The translations under genes were made by a program, and so were the position numbers. Below, in pieces: positions 6,303-12,400 of a stretch of 14,756 nucleotides of DNA; position 1 is the first letter of the stretch; each line of letters opens with the position of its first letter. The notes beneath the pieces are model-generated. The model saw only the letters and a list, made by a program, of their open reading frames with translations, was not told the origin of the DNA and did no database searches. Source of the stretch: DAOTYX01 sp034434635 (lineage in GTDB: Bacteria; Chloroflexota; Anaerolineae; B4-G1; DUEL01); contig DAOTYX010000035.1 of assembly GCA_034434635.1 (NCBI GenBank), positions 1 through 14,756 on the forward strand, written 5' to 3'.

Positions 6303-8648
6303 ATGGCCGAAACAAAGACATCAACATCAAACCTCGAAGCCTATTGTGTCCGTTGCCGTGAGAAGCGGGCGATCCAGGATGCCACACCGGTCTTCACCGA
6401 GAAGGGCCAGCCGGCCACACGGGGCCGGTGTCCGGTCTGTGGGACGACGCTGTTTCGGATGGGGAGCACGCCAGCGCATGAGCACCTGACGGCGCCCCCC
6501 GCGTCCAAGGCGGACGGCAAACTGGTGATCGTCGAGTCGCCGGCCAAGGCGCGCACGGTGGGCCGCTTCCTGGGTCGTGGCTACACCGTCCGCGCGTCGG
6601 TGGGCCACGTGCGCGACCTGCTCCGCTCCACCCTGTCGGTGGACGTGGAAAACGACTTCCAGCCGACCTACCGTGTGCTCAACGAGAAGAGACAGGTAGT
6701 GAAGGAACTGCAGGCTGAGGTCAAGAAGGCCGCCGAGGTCTACCTGGCCACCGACCCCGACCGGGAGGGGGAGGCGATCGCCTGGCATCTGATGGAGGCG
6801 GTCAAGATCCGCCCCGGCCAGGCCCGACGGGTGGTCTTCCACGAGATCACCCAGTCGGCCATCGAGGAGGCCTTCGCCCATCCCAGCAAGATCAACATGC
6901 ACCTGGTCAACGCCCAGCAGGCGCGGCGGGTGCTGGACCGGCTGGTGGGCTACAGCCTGAGCCCGCTGTTGTGGCGCAAGGTGCGCGGGCGGCTCAGCGC
7001 CGGCCGCGTGCAGTCGGTGGCGGTGCGCCTGGTGGTGGAGCGGGAACGGGAGATCCAGGCCTTCGTCCCCCAGGAGTACTGGTCCATCGCCGCAGAACTG
7101 GCCAAGCGGGAGGAGCGCCGCACGCCGCGCACCTTCATCGCCCGCCTGCACCGCATCAACGGGCAAGAGGTGGACCTGCGCGACCAGCCGGCGACACAGG
7201 CCGTGGTGGATGTGCTGGAGCGCTCGGTCTACGTCGTCTCCTCGGTCAAGGAGGGGCAGCGCAAGCGGCAGCCCTCACCGCCGTTCATCACCAGCACGAT
7301 GCAGCAGGAGGCCTCCCGTCGCCTGGGCTTCACCGCCAGCCGGACGATGCGCATCGCCCAGCAGTTGTACGAGGGGATCGAACTCCCCGGCGAGGGTTCC
7401 GTGGGGCTGATCACTTACATGCGCACCGACTCGACCAACGTGGCCGAGCAGGCCCAGGCGGAGGCGCGGGCCTACATCGCCCAGCGCTTCGGGGAGAAGT
7501 TCCTGCCGGCGCGCCCCCCGGTCTACCGGACGCGGGCCAAGGGGGCGCAGGAGGCCCACGAGGCCATCCGCCCCACTTCCGTGCGCCGCGAGCCGGAGGC
7601 GATCAAAGACCACCTCAGCCGCGACCAGTACCGACTGTACCAGTTGGTCTGGCAGCGCTTCCTGGCCAGCCAGATGCAGCCCGCCGTCTACGACACGGTC
7701 ACGGTGGAGGTGGAGGCCGGCCCCGACGGTGCGTCGCCGCGCCCCTATCTCTTCCGCGCCACCGGCGCGACGCTGCGCTTCCCCGGCTTCCTGGCGGTCT
7801 ATGAGGAAGCGCGGGACGAAGACGCGACAGAGGAGGAGCCGGCGCAGCAGATCCCGCCGCTGACGGTGAACGAACTGCTGAACCTGGTGCGGCTGATCCC
7901 CGAGCAGCACTTCACCCAACCGCCGCCGCGTTACACCGAGGCCAGCCTGGTGCGCGCGCTGGAGGAGTACGGCATCGGCCGGCCCTCCACCTACGCGCCC
8001 ATCATCTCCACCATCCAGCAGCGCGGCTACGTCCAGCGGGACGGCAAGCGGCTGACCCCCACCGAGACGGGCTTCCTGGTCAACGACCTGCTGGTGGAGA
8101 ACTTCCCGGTGGTGCTCGACTACGGCTTCACCGCCCAGATGGAGCAGAACCTGGACGAGATCGCCGCCGGCCGGCGGGAGTGGGTGCCGGTCGTGCGCGA
8201 GTTCTACGTCCCCTTCCAGGAGTCTCTGGTCGCCGCTGAGCAGTCCATCGAGAAGGTGGACATGGGTCCACAGGAGATCGGGCGGAACTGCCCCGAGTGC
8301 GGCGCACCGCTGATCGTCCGCTGGGGACGGTACGGCAAGTTCATCGGCTGCCGGCGCTTCCCGGACTGCCGCTACACCGAGCCGTGGCTGGAGAAGGTGG
8401 GGGTGACCTGCCCCCAGTGCGGGGGGGAACTGGTGGAGAAACGCACGCGCAAGGGCCGCACCGGCTACGGCTGCGCGAACTACCCTGCCTGCAACTTCTG
8501 GGTCTGGCAGCGGCCCGTGCCGCAGCGCTGCCCCGCCTGCGGCGGACTGATGACCCTTGGGCGCAAGGATACCGCCCGCTGTACGGCGTGCGGCACGGAG
8601 GTGCCGCTGGAGGAGCCGGCGGAAGAGGCCGTGCCGGCTGGCCTGTGA
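6303..8648 (+). CDS. topA: DNA topoisomerase I with extra N-terminal zinc ribbon
   Basis: A 781-residue type IA topoisomerase that relaxes negative supercoils. Residues 1-55 form an extra zinc ribbon (YCVRC at C15/C18, CPVC at C43/C46), resembling DUF5679, absent from Escherichia coli TopA. The TOPRIM domain starts near 72 (KLVIVESPAKA, E78; DPDREG at 151-156 binding magnesium). The active-site tyrosine is Y372 in LITYMRTDS, with R374 beside it. Three C-terminal topoisomerase zinc fingers follow: C663/C666/C683/C689, C703/C706/C724/C730, C743/C746/C760/C763. AGGAG (6291-6295) sits 7 nt before the ATG, and the gap from manC is 12 nt. The rubrerythrin gene follows after another 12 nt, so all are probably in one operon. 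Confidence 0.97.
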   Translation: MAETKTSTSNLEAYCVRCREKRAIQDATPVFTEKGQPATRGRCPVCGTTLFRMGSTPAHEHLTAPPASKADGKLVIVESPAKARTVGRFLGRGYTVRASVGHVRDLLRSTLSVDVENDFQPTYRVLNEKRQVVKELQAEVKKAAEVYLATDPDREGEAIAWHLMEAVKIRPGQARRVVFHEITQSAIEEAFAHPSKINMHLVNAQQARRVLDRLVGYSLSPLLWRKVRGRLSAGRVQSVAVRLVVEREREIQAFVPQEYWSIAAELAKREERRTPRTFIARLHRINGQEVDLRDQPATQAVVDVLERSVYVVSSVKEGQRKRQPSPPFITSTMQQEASRRLGFTASRTMRIAQQLYEGIELPGEGSVGLITYMRTDSTNVAEQAQAEARAYIAQRFGEKFLPARPPVYRTRAKGAQEAHEAIRPTSVRREPEAIKDHLSRDQYRLYQLVWQRFLASQMQPAVYDTVTVEVEAGPDGASPRPYLFRATGATLRFPGFLAVYEEARDEDATEEEPAQQIPPLTVNELLNLVRLIPEQHFTQPPPRYTEASLVRALEEYGIGRPSTYAPIISTIQQRGYVQRDGKRLTPTETGFLVNDLLVENFPVVLDYGFTAQMEQNLDEIAAGRREWVPVVREFYVPFQESLVAAEQSIEKVDMGPQEIGRNCPECGAPLIVRWGRYGKFIGCRRFPDCRYTEPWLEKVGVTCPQCGGELVEKRTRKGRTGYGCANYPACNFWVWQRPVPQRCPACGGLMTLGRKDTARCTACGTEVPLEEPAEEAVPAGL

Positions 8649-8660
8649 CGGAGGGACGAG

Positions 8661-9164
8661 GTGGGAGAGAAGACCCAACGTAACCTGTACGAGGCTTTCG
8701 TCGGCGAGGCCAAGGCCCACCGGCGGCTCCTGGCCTTCGCCCGCAAGGCGGATGAGGAGGGCTACCCCGACGTCGCCCGCCTCTTCCGCGCCGTCGCCTA
8801 CGCCGAGGGAGTCCACGCGGACAACCATCTCCGCCTGCTCGGCGAGGCGGTGGTGAAGAGCACCGAGGAGAACCTGCAATCCTCCTTCGAGCGCGAGTCC
8901 ACCATCAACCAGGTGGTCTACCCGCGCATGATCCAGGAAGCAGAAGCGGAGGGGGACCGGCGGGCAGCGCTCCTCTTCAGCCGCGCACGGGACGTGGAGG
9001 AGACCCACGCCGTGCTCTACAAGGGGGCTATTGGCTGCATGCTGCGCGAGGAGCCATGCGCCTACTCCGTCTGCGATGTCTGTGGCTATGTCACTATCGG
9101 GGAACCCCCGGACGAGTGCCCCATCTGTGGCGCGAAACGGGAGAAGTTCGTGCGGATAGACTGA
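8661..9164 (+). CDS. Rubrerythrin, divergent diiron site
   Basis: A 167-residue rubrerythrin: a ferritin-like four-helix bundle followed by a rubredoxin-like domain (C138/C141, C153/C156). The family reduces hydrogen peroxide with electrons from rubredoxin or NAD(P)H-linked reductases in the cytosol of anaerobes. Expected diiron ligands are E16, E49 with H52, E79, and E113 with H116. Compared with Desulfovibrio vulgaris rubrerythrin, the position of the redox-switching ligand E97 is I82 here (block SFERESTINQVVYP), assuming no gap. The second rubrerythrin in this window keeps the normal block. GTG start with GGAGGG 5 nt upstream; the gap from topA is 12 nt. It lies at the end of the housekeeping operon, so its expression may be constitutive. 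Confidence 0.9.
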   Translation: MGEKTQRNLYEAFVGEAKAHRRLLAFARKADEEGYPDVARLFRAVAYAEGVHADNHLRLLGEAVVKSTEENLQSSFERESTINQVVYPRMIQEAEAEGDRRAALLFSRARDVEETHAVLYKGAIGCMLREEPCAYSVCDVCGYVTIGEPPDECPICGAKREKFVRID

Positions 9165-9176
9165 CCTGTCAGCCGA

Positions 9177-9752
9177 TCACCGGGGAGACATCTGGGTCGT
9201 CACGGTCATCTCCCCTTCGCCGATCTGCACGTTGACAACTGCGAAATCTGTCCCCTCGGCAGCGAATCCCTCGGCAATCTGCTGGTTGATCGTCTCCATC
9301 ACCTGTTGGACGAGTGCAGCGGGCACTGGCAGCGGGCCAGCGACGACCTCCTGGACCGTCACCACCGGCACGCCGTCCTCGACGGCGACGGTCAGGGCGA
9401 GCATGCAGGGCAACGTTAGCGACCCCGGCAGTTCCAGCACAGCGTAGACCTCGATCTGACCGTTGCGAAAGTAGACCTGAGGGCTGCTGATGGGCACCGT
9501 CTGGCCCTGTTGCTCCAATTGGTCGATCCGGCTAGCGACTAACGAGGTGATCTCCTCGTCGGTGACGGTGATCGTGAACGCGCCGTCCGGCCCGGGGCTC
9601 AGCCCGTTCAGGCGCTCCTCGAGTTGCTGGATCGCCTCGTCCGAGGGGGTGATGGGGTACGGCGGCTGTGGGCCGCCCATCATCGTGCAACAGCAACATG
9701 ACTGAACCAACAAGAGGACGGCAACTGGAATCAAGACGAATGAGCGGCGCAT
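9177..9752 (-). CDS. Exported lipoprotein of unknown function
   Basis: A 191-residue protein I do not recognise with confidence. It begins with two arginines and a hydrophobic stretch (FVLIPVAVLLLVQS) followed by four cysteines in a row (C19-C22), a lipoprotein-type signal, although Q17 just before the serine is not ideal for a lipobox. After a Pro-rich linker there is one soluble domain with alternating strands, including FTITVTDEEITSLVASRI, SPQVYFRNGQIEVYAVLELPGS and VVTVQEVVAGPLPVP. This pattern is reminiscent of lipid-binding beta-rich domains such as DUF2993/LmeA, but that is a guess. AGGAGG precedes the ATG (minus strand, 9759-9764). It is convergent with the rubrerythrin gene (12 nt apart) and divergent from the ferritin-like gene. 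Confidence 0.8.
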   Translation of the reverse strand: MRRSFVLIPVAVLLLVQSCCCCTMMGGPQPPYPITPSDEAIQQLEERLNGLSPGPDGAFTITVTDEEITSLVASRIDQLEQQGQTVPISSPQVYFRNGQIEVYAVLELPGSLTLPCMLALTVAVEDGVPVVTVQEVVAGPLPVPAALVQQVMETINQQIAEGFAAEGTDFAVVNVQIGEGEMTVTTQMSPR

Positions 9753-9786
9753 TTTCGGCCTCCTGAGTGGACCCTGGCTGATGCGC

Positions 9787-9794
9787 AGTATAAC
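9787..9794. promoter_or_regulatory. Candidate overlapping divergent -10 boxes
   Basis: The gap between the lipoprotein and ferritin-like genes holds AGTATAAC. On the plus strand TATAAC (9789-9794) and on the minus strand TATACT (9792-9787) each match the -10 consensus at five of six positions. Neither has a good -35. A small hairpin (CGCCT, ACA, AGGCG; 9802-9814) lies just before the ribosome-binding site of the plus-strand gene. Confidence 0.4.
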
Positions 9795-9829
9795 ATAGAA
9801 CCGCCTACAAGGCGAGAAAGGAGATAGAA

Positions 9830-10306
9830 ATGGCTGTTTTTACGGCTGCCGAGGCGCTGAACATGGCGCTACGGATCGAACAGAACGGTGAGACGTTCTA
9901 TCAGGCTGCAGCGCGCAGAGCGCAAGATGCCCAGGTGAAGGGCCTGCTGGAAGAACTGGCCGTGCAGGAGCGACAGCACTACCGGGTCTTCGAGAAGCTG
10001 AGCGCTCACGCTGGCGAGCCCCCCAGCCCGGCGGCCCCGGAGTGGGACCAGTACGACCAGTATGTCCAGGCGGCATTGGACAACGCCCTCTTCCACGGCC
10101 CCGACAAGGCGCTGGCTGCGGCAGAAGGGCTACAGGATGAGCGGGAGGCGTTGCGCATGGCCCTGGGCTTCGAGAAGGACACCCTGTTGTTCTTCTATGA
10201 CCTGCGCGACCTGCTGACGGAGGGAGACCGGGAACTGGTCAACCGGATCATCCAGGAGGAGAAACGCCACGCGCGACGGTTGGCCAGCCTGCTCCAGCCA
10301 GCCTGA
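9830..10306 (+). CDS. Ferritin-like diiron protein (rubrerythrin without rubredoxin)
   Basis: A 158-residue four-helix ferritin-like protein of the COG1633 type. Likely diiron ligands are E17 (RIEQNGE), E47 with H50 (QERQH), E115 (GFEKD) and E144 with H147 (EEKRH), the two ExxH pairs being the clearest marks. There is no rubredoxin-like tail, so an outside electron donor or an iron-storage/peroxide-scavenging role is possible. AAAGGAG (9817-9823) lies 6 nt before the ATG. It opens a run of oxidative-stress genes: a canonical rubrerythrin follows after 72 nt, with a hairpin in between. The region between its two helix pairs (PPSPAAPEWDQYDQYVQ) is a family-typical linker. Confidence 0.85.
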   Translation: MAVFTAAEALNMALRIEQNGETFYQAAARRAQDAQVKGLLEELAVQERQHYRVFEKLSAHAGEPPSPAAPEWDQYDQYVQAALDNALFHGPDKALAAAEGLQDEREALRMALGFEKDTLLFFYDLRDLLTEGDRELVNRIIQEEKRHARRLASLLQPA

Positions 10307-10323
10307 TCCCGCAGGCATCCCTA

Positions 10324-10357
10324 AGACATCCGCTGTCTCTCGAGGCATCGGATGTCT
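10324..10357. repeat. Hairpin repeat before rubrerythrin 2
   Basis: AGACATCCG (10324-10332) and CGGATGTCT (10349-10357) form a 9-bp stem around a 16-nt loop. The hairpin after the same gene (10893-10931) has the same design with arms AGACCTCCG and CGGAGGTCT and a similar loop, so the two are copies of one repeat family. It ends 7 nt before the ribosome-binding site. Confidence 0.75.
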
Positions 10358-10378
10358 GAAACAGAAAGGAGGAACAAG

Positions 10379-10882
10379 ATGCACAAGATGACCCAATCCA
10401 ATCTGGAGGCCGCCTTCGCTGGCGAGAGCCAGGCCCATATGCGCTATCTGGCCTTCGCCGAGCGGGCAGAGAAAGACGGTTTCCCACAGGTCGCCCGGCT
10501 GTTCCGCGCCATCTCCTTCGCCGAGCAGGCGCACGCCACCGGCCATCTGCGCACCCTGGGCGGCATCGGCAAGACCGTGGACAACCTGGAGGCGGCCATC
10601 GGCGGGGAGACCTACGAGGTGGAGGAGATGTACCCGGCCTTCCACGCTGTGGCCGTGTTGCAGGAGGAAAAGGCCGCTGCCCGTTCCGACACCTGGGCCT
10701 GGGAAGCCGAGAAGATCCACGCCGACCTCTACCGCCAGGCTAAGGCCGCCGTCGAGGACGGGAAAGATGCCGAGATCGGCCCGGTCTACGTCTGCAGCGT
10801 GTGCGGCTGGACTGGCGTGGGCGAGCCGCCGGACGAGTGTCCGTTGTGCAAGGCGAAGAAGGACAAGTTCGTCACCTTCTAG
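10379..10882 (+). CDS. rbr: Rubrerythrin, canonical
   Basis: A 167-residue peroxide-reducing rubrerythrin. The diiron helices carry E16 (AFAGES), E49 with H52 (AEQAH), E77 and E80 (GGETYEVEEMYP) and E111 with H114 (EAEKIH). All ligands of the Desulfovibrio vulgaris enzyme are matched, including the redox-switching glutamate. The C-terminal rubredoxin-like iron site is C139/C142 and C154/C157. The frame opens at 10352, but I use the ATG at 10379 because AAAGGAGG (10365-10372) lies 6 nt before it. It is the same length as the rubrerythrin at 8661 but clearly diverged from it. Related hairpin repeats lie on both sides. Neighbours suggest joint use in peroxide and oxygen defence. Confidence 0.95.
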   Translation: MHKMTQSNLEAAFAGESQAHMRYLAFAERAEKDGFPQVARLFRAISFAEQAHATGHLRTLGGIGKTVDNLEAAIGGETYEVEEMYPAFHAVAVLQEEKAAARSDTWAWEAEKIHADLYRQAKAAVEDGKDAEIGPVYVCSVCGWTGVGEPPDECPLCKAKKDKFVTF

Positions 10883-10892
10883 TGCCAGCCCC

Positions 10893-10931
10893 CTCAGACC
10901 TCCGGGGTCCTCCGGGCCTCGGAGGTCTGAG
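10893..10931. repeat. Hairpin repeat after rubrerythrin 2
   Basis: Perfect 12-nt arms CTCAGACCTCCG (10893-10904) and CGGAGGTCTGAG (10920-10931) around a 15-nt loop. It begins 10 nt after the rubrerythrin stop codon and ends just before the ribosome-binding site of the cytochrome gene. No U-run follows, so it is more likely an mRNA-stabilising or REP-like element than a simple terminator. Confidence 0.8.
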
Positions 10932-10946
10932 ACAAAGGGAGAAGCC

Positions 10947-11300
10947 ATGCGTCCTCGTAACCTGGCCGTCGTTGGGTTGGCGTTGTTGTTGGTCGCCGTT
11001 GGCCTGCTCTCCGCCTGTCGCGCTCCGGTGCCATCCCCCGTGTCGCCGCTATCGCCCCTGCCCCCCGCGGTCACACCCTCGTCGGCGCGGCCCACGGTGG
11101 CCGCTCCGCTGGCCGACGGGGCGACGCTCCTGGCGGAGCGCTGCACATCCTGCCACGGCCTGGACCGTGTGACCAGCGCGCGAAAGGAGCGGGAGGAGTG
11201 GGCACAGGTCATCGCGCGCATGGCAGGCCGCGGGGCCGAACTGAGCGAAGCCGAACAGGCCGTCCTGCTCGACTACCTGGCGCAGACCTACGGACCCTGA
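10947..11300 (+). CDS. Small monohaem cytochrome c lipoprotein
   Basis: A 117-residue exported protein. The signal peptide runs to a clear lipobox, LSAC with C24 as the lipid-modified cysteine. A Pro/Ser/Val-rich linker follows to about residue 55, then a minimal class I cytochrome c fold with haem site CTSCH (C66, C69, H70). The likely sixth ligand is M92 in ARMAGRGAEL. It would be anchored on the outer face of the cytoplasmic membrane and shuttle electrons. The open frame extends upstream into the rubrerythrin gene; the ATG at 10947 is chosen for its signal peptide and AGGGAGA ribosome-binding site. The Crp/Fnr gene follows after 46 nt. Its partner oxidase or reductase is not in the window. 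Confidence 0.85.
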   Translation: MRPRNLAVVGLALLLVAVGLLSACRAPVPSPVSPLSPLPPAVTPSSARPTVAAPLADGATLLAERCTSCHGLDRVTSARKEREEWAQVIARMAGRGAELSEAEQAVLLDYLAQTYGP

Positions 11301-11346
11301 ACGAGCCGATTGGCGAAAAAGAACGGCCACGTATGGGTGCAGCGCC

Positions 11347-12012
11347 ATGGAAGCGACCATGCGGGCTTTGCGCCGAATTCCCCTCTTCGCCGGGCTGTCG
11401 GAGGAGACTTTGCGCCGGCTGGCAGACACGGCCATCCGCCGCACCTACGATGCAGGCGAGACGGTGATCGTCGAGGGTGAACCCTGCCAGGCCGCGTACT
11501 TCGTCGCCGAAGGACATGCGCGCGTCGCACGCACATCCCCCGCCGGGCGGGAGCAGGTGCTGGCGGAGATGGGCCCAGGCGGCGGGATCAACACCGTTCC
11601 CCCGTTCCTGCCCGGCGGCGTCAACCACGCTACGGTGCAGGCAGTCACTCCTGTCACACTGTACGCCATTCCTGCTGCTGACCTGCTGCGGCTGGTGGGC
11701 GACTGCCCCGACCTGGCGCTGGCGCTCCTGCGCGACTTCGCCGCGCGCCTGGACCGGCTGACCGACCTGGTGGGGGATCTGTCGCTGCGCACCGTGCGCG
11801 GGCGGCTGGCTCGCTTCCTGCTGGAGCAGGCCGAGGCGGGTGTGGTGACCCGCCGTTGGACCCAGGAGGAGATCGCTGCCCGCCTGGGCACTGTCCGGGA
11901 TGTGGTCGGCCGTACCCTGCGCGCCTTCGCCGACGAGGGGTTGCTGCGCATGGAGCGGCAACGCATCCTCCTGCTCGACCGCGAGAGGTTGGAGATGGAA
12001 GCAGAAGGGTAA
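11347..12012 (+). CDS. Crp/Fnr-family transcriptional regulator
   Basis: A 221-residue regulator with an N-terminal cyclic-nucleotide-binding-like sensor (about 10-115) and a C-terminal winged helix. The recognition region WTQEEIAARLGTVRDVVGRTLRAF covers 171-194. The sensor loop (GPGGGINTVPPFLPGGVNHATVQAV, 77-101) lacks the Glu/Arg-Ser pattern with which Crp binds cAMP. There is also no N-terminal cysteine cluster as in Fnr, only C47 and C120. A DNR-like haem/NO or other redox ligand is possible but unproven. Neighbouring oxygen/NO defence genes support that idea. No Shine-Dalgarno precedes the ATG at 11347; a weak TTGGCG/TATGGG pair (11310-11337) could give a near-leaderless mRNA. A 33-bp double palindrome starts 7 nt after the stop codon. 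Confidence 0.9.
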   Translation: MEATMRALRRIPLFAGLSEETLRRLADTAIRRTYDAGETVIVEGEPCQAAYFVAEGHARVARTSPAGREQVLAEMGPGGGINTVPPFLPGGVNHATVQAVTPVTLYAIPAADLLRLVGDCPDLALALLRDFAARLDRLTDLVGDLSLRTVRGRLARFLLEQAEAGVVTRRWTQEEIAARLGTVRDVVGRTLRAFADEGLLRMERQRILLLDRERLEMEAEG

Positions 12013-12018
12013 GTGACA

Positions 12019-12051
12019 AGGTGACCGTCACTTCGAAAGTGACGGTCACCT
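12019..12051. promoter_or_regulatory. Perfect 33-bp double palindrome, possible operator
   Basis: Arms AGGTGACCGTCACTT (12019-12033) and its complement (12037-12051) flank a 3-nt centre. Each arm itself holds a shorter palindrome: GTGAC-C-GTCAC (12021-12031) and GTGAC-G-GTCAC (12039-12049), with centres 18 bp apart. The site lies between the Crp/Fnr gene and the ferredoxin/flavodiiron genes, upstream of a candidate promoter. It may be an operator pair for the Crp/Fnr protein, or a terminator hairpin, though no U-run follows directly. Confidence 0.65.
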
Positions 12052-12068
12052 GACCACGACTTTTGTCG

Positions 12069-12097
12069 TAGACAAGCCGCCGCCTTTCTGCTAGAGT
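12069..12097 (+). promoter_or_regulatory. Candidate promoter of ferredoxin-flavodiiron genes
   Basis: TAGACA (12069-12074) matches the -35 consensus at five of six positions and is followed after 17 bp by TAGAGT (12092-12097), four of six. Transcription would start near 12104. The two short palindromes upstream would then be centred near -78 and -60. The promoter overlaps the terminator hairpin at 12079-12114, which would act on the incoming transcript. Confidence 0.4.
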
Positions 12098-12114
12098 GTA
12101 GGCAGAAAGGCGGC
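12079..12114 (+). terminator. Strong hairpin terminator after Crp/Fnr gene
   Basis: GCCGCCTTTCTGC (12079-12091) and GCAGAAAGGCGGC (12102-12114) form a perfect 13-bp stem with a 10-nt loop, followed by TCTGTTTTGT. This is a good intrinsic terminator ending the upstream transcript, or an attenuator before the ferredoxin gene. A smaller hairpin, ACGAC-TTTT-GTCGT (12056-12069), lies just upstream. Confidence 0.75.
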
Positions 12115-12135
12115 TCTGTTTTGTAGGTGGTGTCC

Positions 12136-12342
12136 ATGACCGGCTGGGTCTTGCCCGAAATCAACCTCTCGTCCTGTAACCGCTGTGGGGCCTGCGTGGA
12201 GGGTTGTCCATCAGGCGCAGTAGAGATGAACGCGACAGGGCCGTTCATCGCCCGCCCCGCCGACTGCACCTATTGCGCCCAGTGCGAATCCCTTTGCCCT
12301 CAAGGAGCCGTCACCTGCCCCTACGAAATCGTCTGGGCCTGA
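12136..12342 (+). CDS. 2[4Fe-4S] ferredoxin
   Basis: A 68-residue low-potential electron carrier of the bacterial ferredoxin type. Two full CxxCxxCxxxC motifs are present: SCNRCGACVEGCPSGAV and DCTYCAQCESLCPQGAV, each ending with the usual Pro, so two cubane clusters are expected. I use the ATG at 12136 because AGGTGG (12125-12130) lies 5 nt before it; in-frame GTG codons at 12127 and 12130 fall in that ribosome-binding site. The flavodiiron gene starts 58 nt downstream, making this ferredoxin its likely electron donor. The gap between them is largely 7-nt repeats. Confidence 0.93.
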   Translation: MTGWVLPEINLSSCNRCGACVEGCPSGAVEMNATGPFIARPADCTYCAQCESLCPQGAVTCPYEIVWA

Positions 12343-12385
12343 TGACACGCGGCACGCAGCACGCAACACGTAACACGTAATACCC
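12343..12385. repeat. 7-nt tandem repeat array 1
   Basis: The gap between ferredoxin and flavodiiron genes is a run of degenerate heptamers: GCGGCAC, GCAGCAC, GCAACAC, GTAACAC, GTAATAC. The pattern GNRRNAC recurs in the arrays at 13593 and 14471. The array ends just before the ribosome-binding site GGAGGTGA (12389-12396). Confidence 0.8.
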
Positions 12386-12400
12386 CACGGAGGTGAAACG

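Noticed and set aside
7275..9008. 577-codon open frame on the minus strand
   Set aside because: It is antisense to topA and the rubrerythrin gene, with composition reflecting the opposite strand only.
9753..9829. PerR/Fur-type operator before the ferritin-like gene
   Set aside because: No PerR or Fur box palindrome could be found; only a GC-rich 5-bp hairpin and -10-like boxes are visible.
10767..10946. N-terminal extension of the cytochrome lipoprotein
   Set aside because: It overlaps the 3' end of the rubrerythrin gene in another frame and would bury the signal peptide; the ATG at 10947 has a ribosome-binding site.
11347..12012. Fnr-type oxygen sensor with an Fe-S cluster
   Set aside because: The protein has only two cysteines, C47 and C120, neither in an N-terminal cluster motif.
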